This document shows, in pieces, positions 60,733-64,000 of a stretch of 64,000 bases of DNA. The DNA is from Nageia nagi. Its lineage: Eukaryota; Pinophyta. Positions within the stretch are counted from its first letter, which is position 1. Every line of letters starts with the position of its first letter. The position numbers and the translations under genes were made by a program. The notes below the pieces were generated by a model. It was not told the origin of the DNA and did not search any database. It saw only the letters and a list, made by a program, of their open reading frames with translations. Where the stretch lies: contig JBITNC010000001.1 of assembly GCA_050084985.1 (NCBI GenBank), positions 106,268,001 through 106,332,000 on the forward strand, given 5' to 3'.

Positions 60733-62738
60733 TGCTACTATTGATCAATATAGTGTAACCTCAAGGGTTTGGTTTGGTCATATTCTTAACTTCCCACAAT
60801 GGTAGGTTCCTTGAAAGAACAAAAGGTAGTTGGGATGCATTTGTGTTGTTCTTTTGTTCAATATTCAATTTATAGGTCAATTCCTATCTATATTTAAGGT
60901 CAAAAGTAACAAGAAATAAATAAAAATATGCAAGGTTATAGGAAAGAGATAATAAATAAATAACTAAAATAGGAAATTTAAAACTTGGGCATTACAGCAT
61001 AGGCATCAATCCATAGCCAATATTAAGGATAGCAAACTATCTCGCACTTGGGGTCTTACAATCACAATACATAACCATAATTTGAAGAAAACATTCCACA
61101 CATAACATTCACAAAAGTAATAATAGTTACTTTGTTGCAATAAGGAAAAGCATTATCTATTTGCATTATCATATGTGAATTGATTTTATAGATTAAGGCA
61201 AATTTGCTAAAATGTTCGACCTTCTTAATTTCTAAAAACTAGCTATTTATACAACTTCCTCCCCTTAGGTGGTTGGGTCTCATTATATATATTACTACTA
61301 GCATTGAATGAAACAACTAAAATAGCACTACTTATATAAATGTTACAACTATGCTATATTATACAGTGGACAAGTACTAATCATCATAACTATTTGAACT
61401 ATCTAGGTATTTGCAACTTATAGTTAGCCATGTCCATAGAGCTATAATCCTTCTAACATGTCATTAACTACTCCTTTCTCAACCTTGTACCTGATTGAAT
61501 ATAACACTATTGCTAATTAAAGGTAGCATTATAGCTAATTAAGTAGTTATTTGATTGTACATTGATTAGTATGATTTGGTTGTATGCTTTATTAGCCACT
61601 ATCTACTTCTCTGTAATCTTTATGATCTCTATTATGGATGTTATTAATCAAAGTAATGATGGTTGATAGATATTATTTTCTCTTTAATTGAGAAAAACTA
61701 CCACTATTTTATGGAAATGAGTTGGTTTTGACACATTAATAGGGCCTCAGGTGTTAAACACTTAAGATGAAGTGGACCCAAGTGTTCTTTCTTATGCACT
61801 ACTCTTTTACTTACTTGGCGGGCTCTATGTTCTTCTTTAGGGCTTTGTTGATGATCTAGTTCTTCTAAGACCCACTTATTTTAGTTAAAAATCATGATGT
61901 GATCTTTCAAGATCGATGGATTTTATCAAAATTTTGATTTCTTTAAGACCTATTGATTTTCACCAAAAAATATGATGTCACCTTCTGAAATCATTAGGCT
62001 CTATTGATATGCTTCAAAAATCTACACCCATCATTACTTGCTTTGAGACCCATTGATTTTGATCAAAACTATGATGTCATCTCCCAAAATCATTGGGCTC
62101 CATTGATGTTCTACAAAAGTCTTCACCTACCATTGCTTGCTCTAGGACCTACTTATTTTTATCAAAATTTGTGATGTCATCCTTCAAAATCCGTAAACAT
62201 TGTTGATATTCTTCAAAAATAGAACTCTAAATATGTACAAGTTTTGAATATTTTTTCCAATAATTCCTAAAGACTCTAAGGCAAAAAATATGACTCTAGG
62301 AACTTTTACATACATGACTTCTTGAGTATACTTGGAGAAGATGACATGATTCTTGAGGACTCTCAACCTTTGATCACTAAAGAATAAAAAAAATACAAAA
62401 TTGACACAAGTCTTATTGACATAACTTTTGCGTGACTTGATTTATATGATCCTCATGTACTAAAGAATGAAAAAACTCTTAGGTAACTTTATTAACATAA
62501 TTCTAAAGTAATAATAATAAAAAATGACTCCTGACACCCTAAGAAAAAGAAATAAAAAAAGGATGGATTTATGATGAAAGAATACAAAATTTTACAATTC
62601 ATGAAGAATCTAAAAGAATAATGTGCCCCTAGGTACTCTTATATACATAGCTCCTGGGTAGTAAAAAAAATGAAATAATGAAAAATGAAAAATAATAGAA
62701 TTACCTAAATTTTTTTAGTGTTATTTTGGAGGAATATA
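60733..62738 (-). repeat. Gypsy-E 5' LTR
   Basis: It matches 48121-50128. Its TG end has decayed to TA at 62738. The tandem 8-mers here read TGATGTGA (61895), TGATGTCA (61973), TGATGTCA (62072) and TGATGTCA (62172). Confidence 0.9.
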
Positions 62739-64000
62739 GTTAAAAATCATTGTAATATGTCCTAAGAGGGCTATAACATTTACAATGGTTTTAAACCATC
62801 ATAATACACTTAAGAGGGTGGTTTAAAATCACCCCCTCAAAAAATTATGGGGACATTAAGTGAGTAAATAAAAATGAAGGGAGAGCGATCTTATCTCTCT
62901 TGCAAATCATACTAATTCAGTTCCCTCTCAAATAATATCAATCTACCCATTGTACTTATTCATAGTAAAGAATACCTTCTTTAGATTCATCTTTCTATAG
63001 AACCTTCACTCCATTCTTACATAAGGTATATCCATCAGGGTGGGATTTCTCAACTAAATGTTAGGGAGTAATTATGTACATTTCAAATGATGATCAACAT
63101 ACCCATGGCCACTTTATCCTACAAAATTGCAAAGGATACATTTTGGTATAAGAATTACTCTCCCCCTTAACCCATCCATAAGTCTTTAAGTGAGGAATGT
63201 ACTCCCCATTTCGAAAGGATATACACCTCTTTTGAAGCTATTTTTTAAAACCCTTGAGAAATTTTGTACAATATTAATTGTAAAGTGATGGCCCAACAAA
63301 CATTAAGGTACATGTTGTTAATTTATCTATCTTCCATGAATATCCAATAAAAAAATGATTATTGTTATAGATTTCTATAATCCTGTATTGTTATGTGATT
63401 TGAAAGCAATAATCAAATACATTCACATATCCAATTCAAAATTTATGTGTATTTTGGAATTGAAGTTCAATAATGCATGTATAATTATTCATCCTATAAA
63501 TAATGTAATTAGATTTATTCATGTTGTAATAATTGAAATAATAATTTATTAATGTTATTTAATATATTCAATTTAACTAAATAATGAAGAAATAGCACTA
63601 AATAACATTAAAATATGATAATGATCAAAGATGACCTAATTGACCTTGACCTATCAAATGGATTAACAAAAGATATAAATATGCACTTTACCTATCATGA
63701 TGAATGAGATTGATATTCATATCAAAGGGGATAAACAATGAGCTTCTCTATTTTATAGAGCCATCAATATGTCCTTAACCTAGGGGTTAGGATCCCAATG
63801 TTGTAGCTCAACTATTGTTTGAGATAACCTTGTAATCTCGCTTAGTATCATTAAAAAACCTTTGATGCTTAGAATATCACATGCAATTAGCTCATATGGA
63901 TCATAATATTGTAGAACTTAGAGTATAATAAAATGTATATATAATAGGTGGCATTAAGAAACACTAGTATATAATGATACAAGCATATTACCACCTATCA
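62739..64000. other. No recognisable gene; two small palindromes
   Basis: AT-rich. A perfect 15-bp palindrome ATGGTTTTAAACCAT lies at 62785-62799. A 13-bp inverted repeat (63549-63561 and 63599-63611) could form a hairpin. No coding motif was seen. Confidence 0.5.

Larger units (their letters stand above)
48121..62738 (-). mobile_element. Gypsy-E: large Tat-like Gypsy element with extra RNase H
   Basis: This is a 14.6-kb element with LTRs of about 2008 and 2006 bp that differ at roughly 10-13% of sites by eye. On the minus strand the order is 5' LTR, primer site, gag, protease, archaeal-type RNase H, RT, resident RNase H, integrase, a 3.9-kb extra ORF, 3' LTR. It belongs to the same lineage as Gypsy-D but its LTRs differ. 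No certain target-site duplication; AGTTA at 48121-48125 and 62738-62742 is a candidate that would shift the ends by a few bases. Confidence 0.88.

Noticed and set aside
1-64000. tRNA or rRNA genes
   Set aside because: I looked for the conserved T-loop pattern GGTTCGAATCC and rRNA words on both strands and saw none.

Overview
This window is plant nuclear DNA, most likely from a gymnosperm such as a conifer. It is strongly AT-rich. It holds one intact spliced gene, a laccase on the minus strand at 20143-22750, in a bed of nested, decayed LTR retrotransposons. The plant call rests on the laccase intron pattern and on plant-type Copia and Gypsy elements with plant tRNA primer sites. The gymnosperm call is an inference from the AT-rich, retrotransposon-swollen context.

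Layout. 1-2368: no recognisable gene. 2369-19545: an old Copia element (Copia-C, +), split twice. Copia-A (+, 3381-9004) sits in its protease region, and Copia-B1 (-, 12545-19197, 5-bp duplication GAATG) sits in its 3' LTR. 20143-22750: the laccase, six exons and 565 residues with every copper ligand present. 23800-26040: remnants of a LINE and of an LTR. 26898-46974: Copia-B2 (+, duplication TGGGA), split by a Gypsy element (Gypsy-D, +, 33380-44860, duplication GTAAT). About 47450-48120: a chromovirus integrase remnant (-). 48121-62738: a second, larger Gypsy element (Gypsy-E, -) with 2.0-kb LTRs. 62739-64000: no gene.

Gypsy-D and Gypsy-E are the most interesting part. They share a primer-binding site and an unusual domain order: gag, protease, an extra archaeal-type RNase H, reverse transcriptase, a resident RNase H lacking acidic residues, integrase, then a long extra sense ORF before the 3' LTR. 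Their LTRs carry tandem repeats of roughly 80-140 bp, each with a decayed TGACGTCA-like site. The sites and the abundance of TAG stops where glutamine is expected both look like cytosine-methylation decay. No retroelement here appears able to encode an intact polyprotein; all coding parts carry stops or frameshifts. LTR comparisons by eye suggest Gypsy-D (about 6% LTR divergence) is younger than Gypsy-E (about 10-13%).

All boundaries were read by eye without alignment software. LTR ends supported by target-site duplications are exact; domain borders are approximate to tens of bases.
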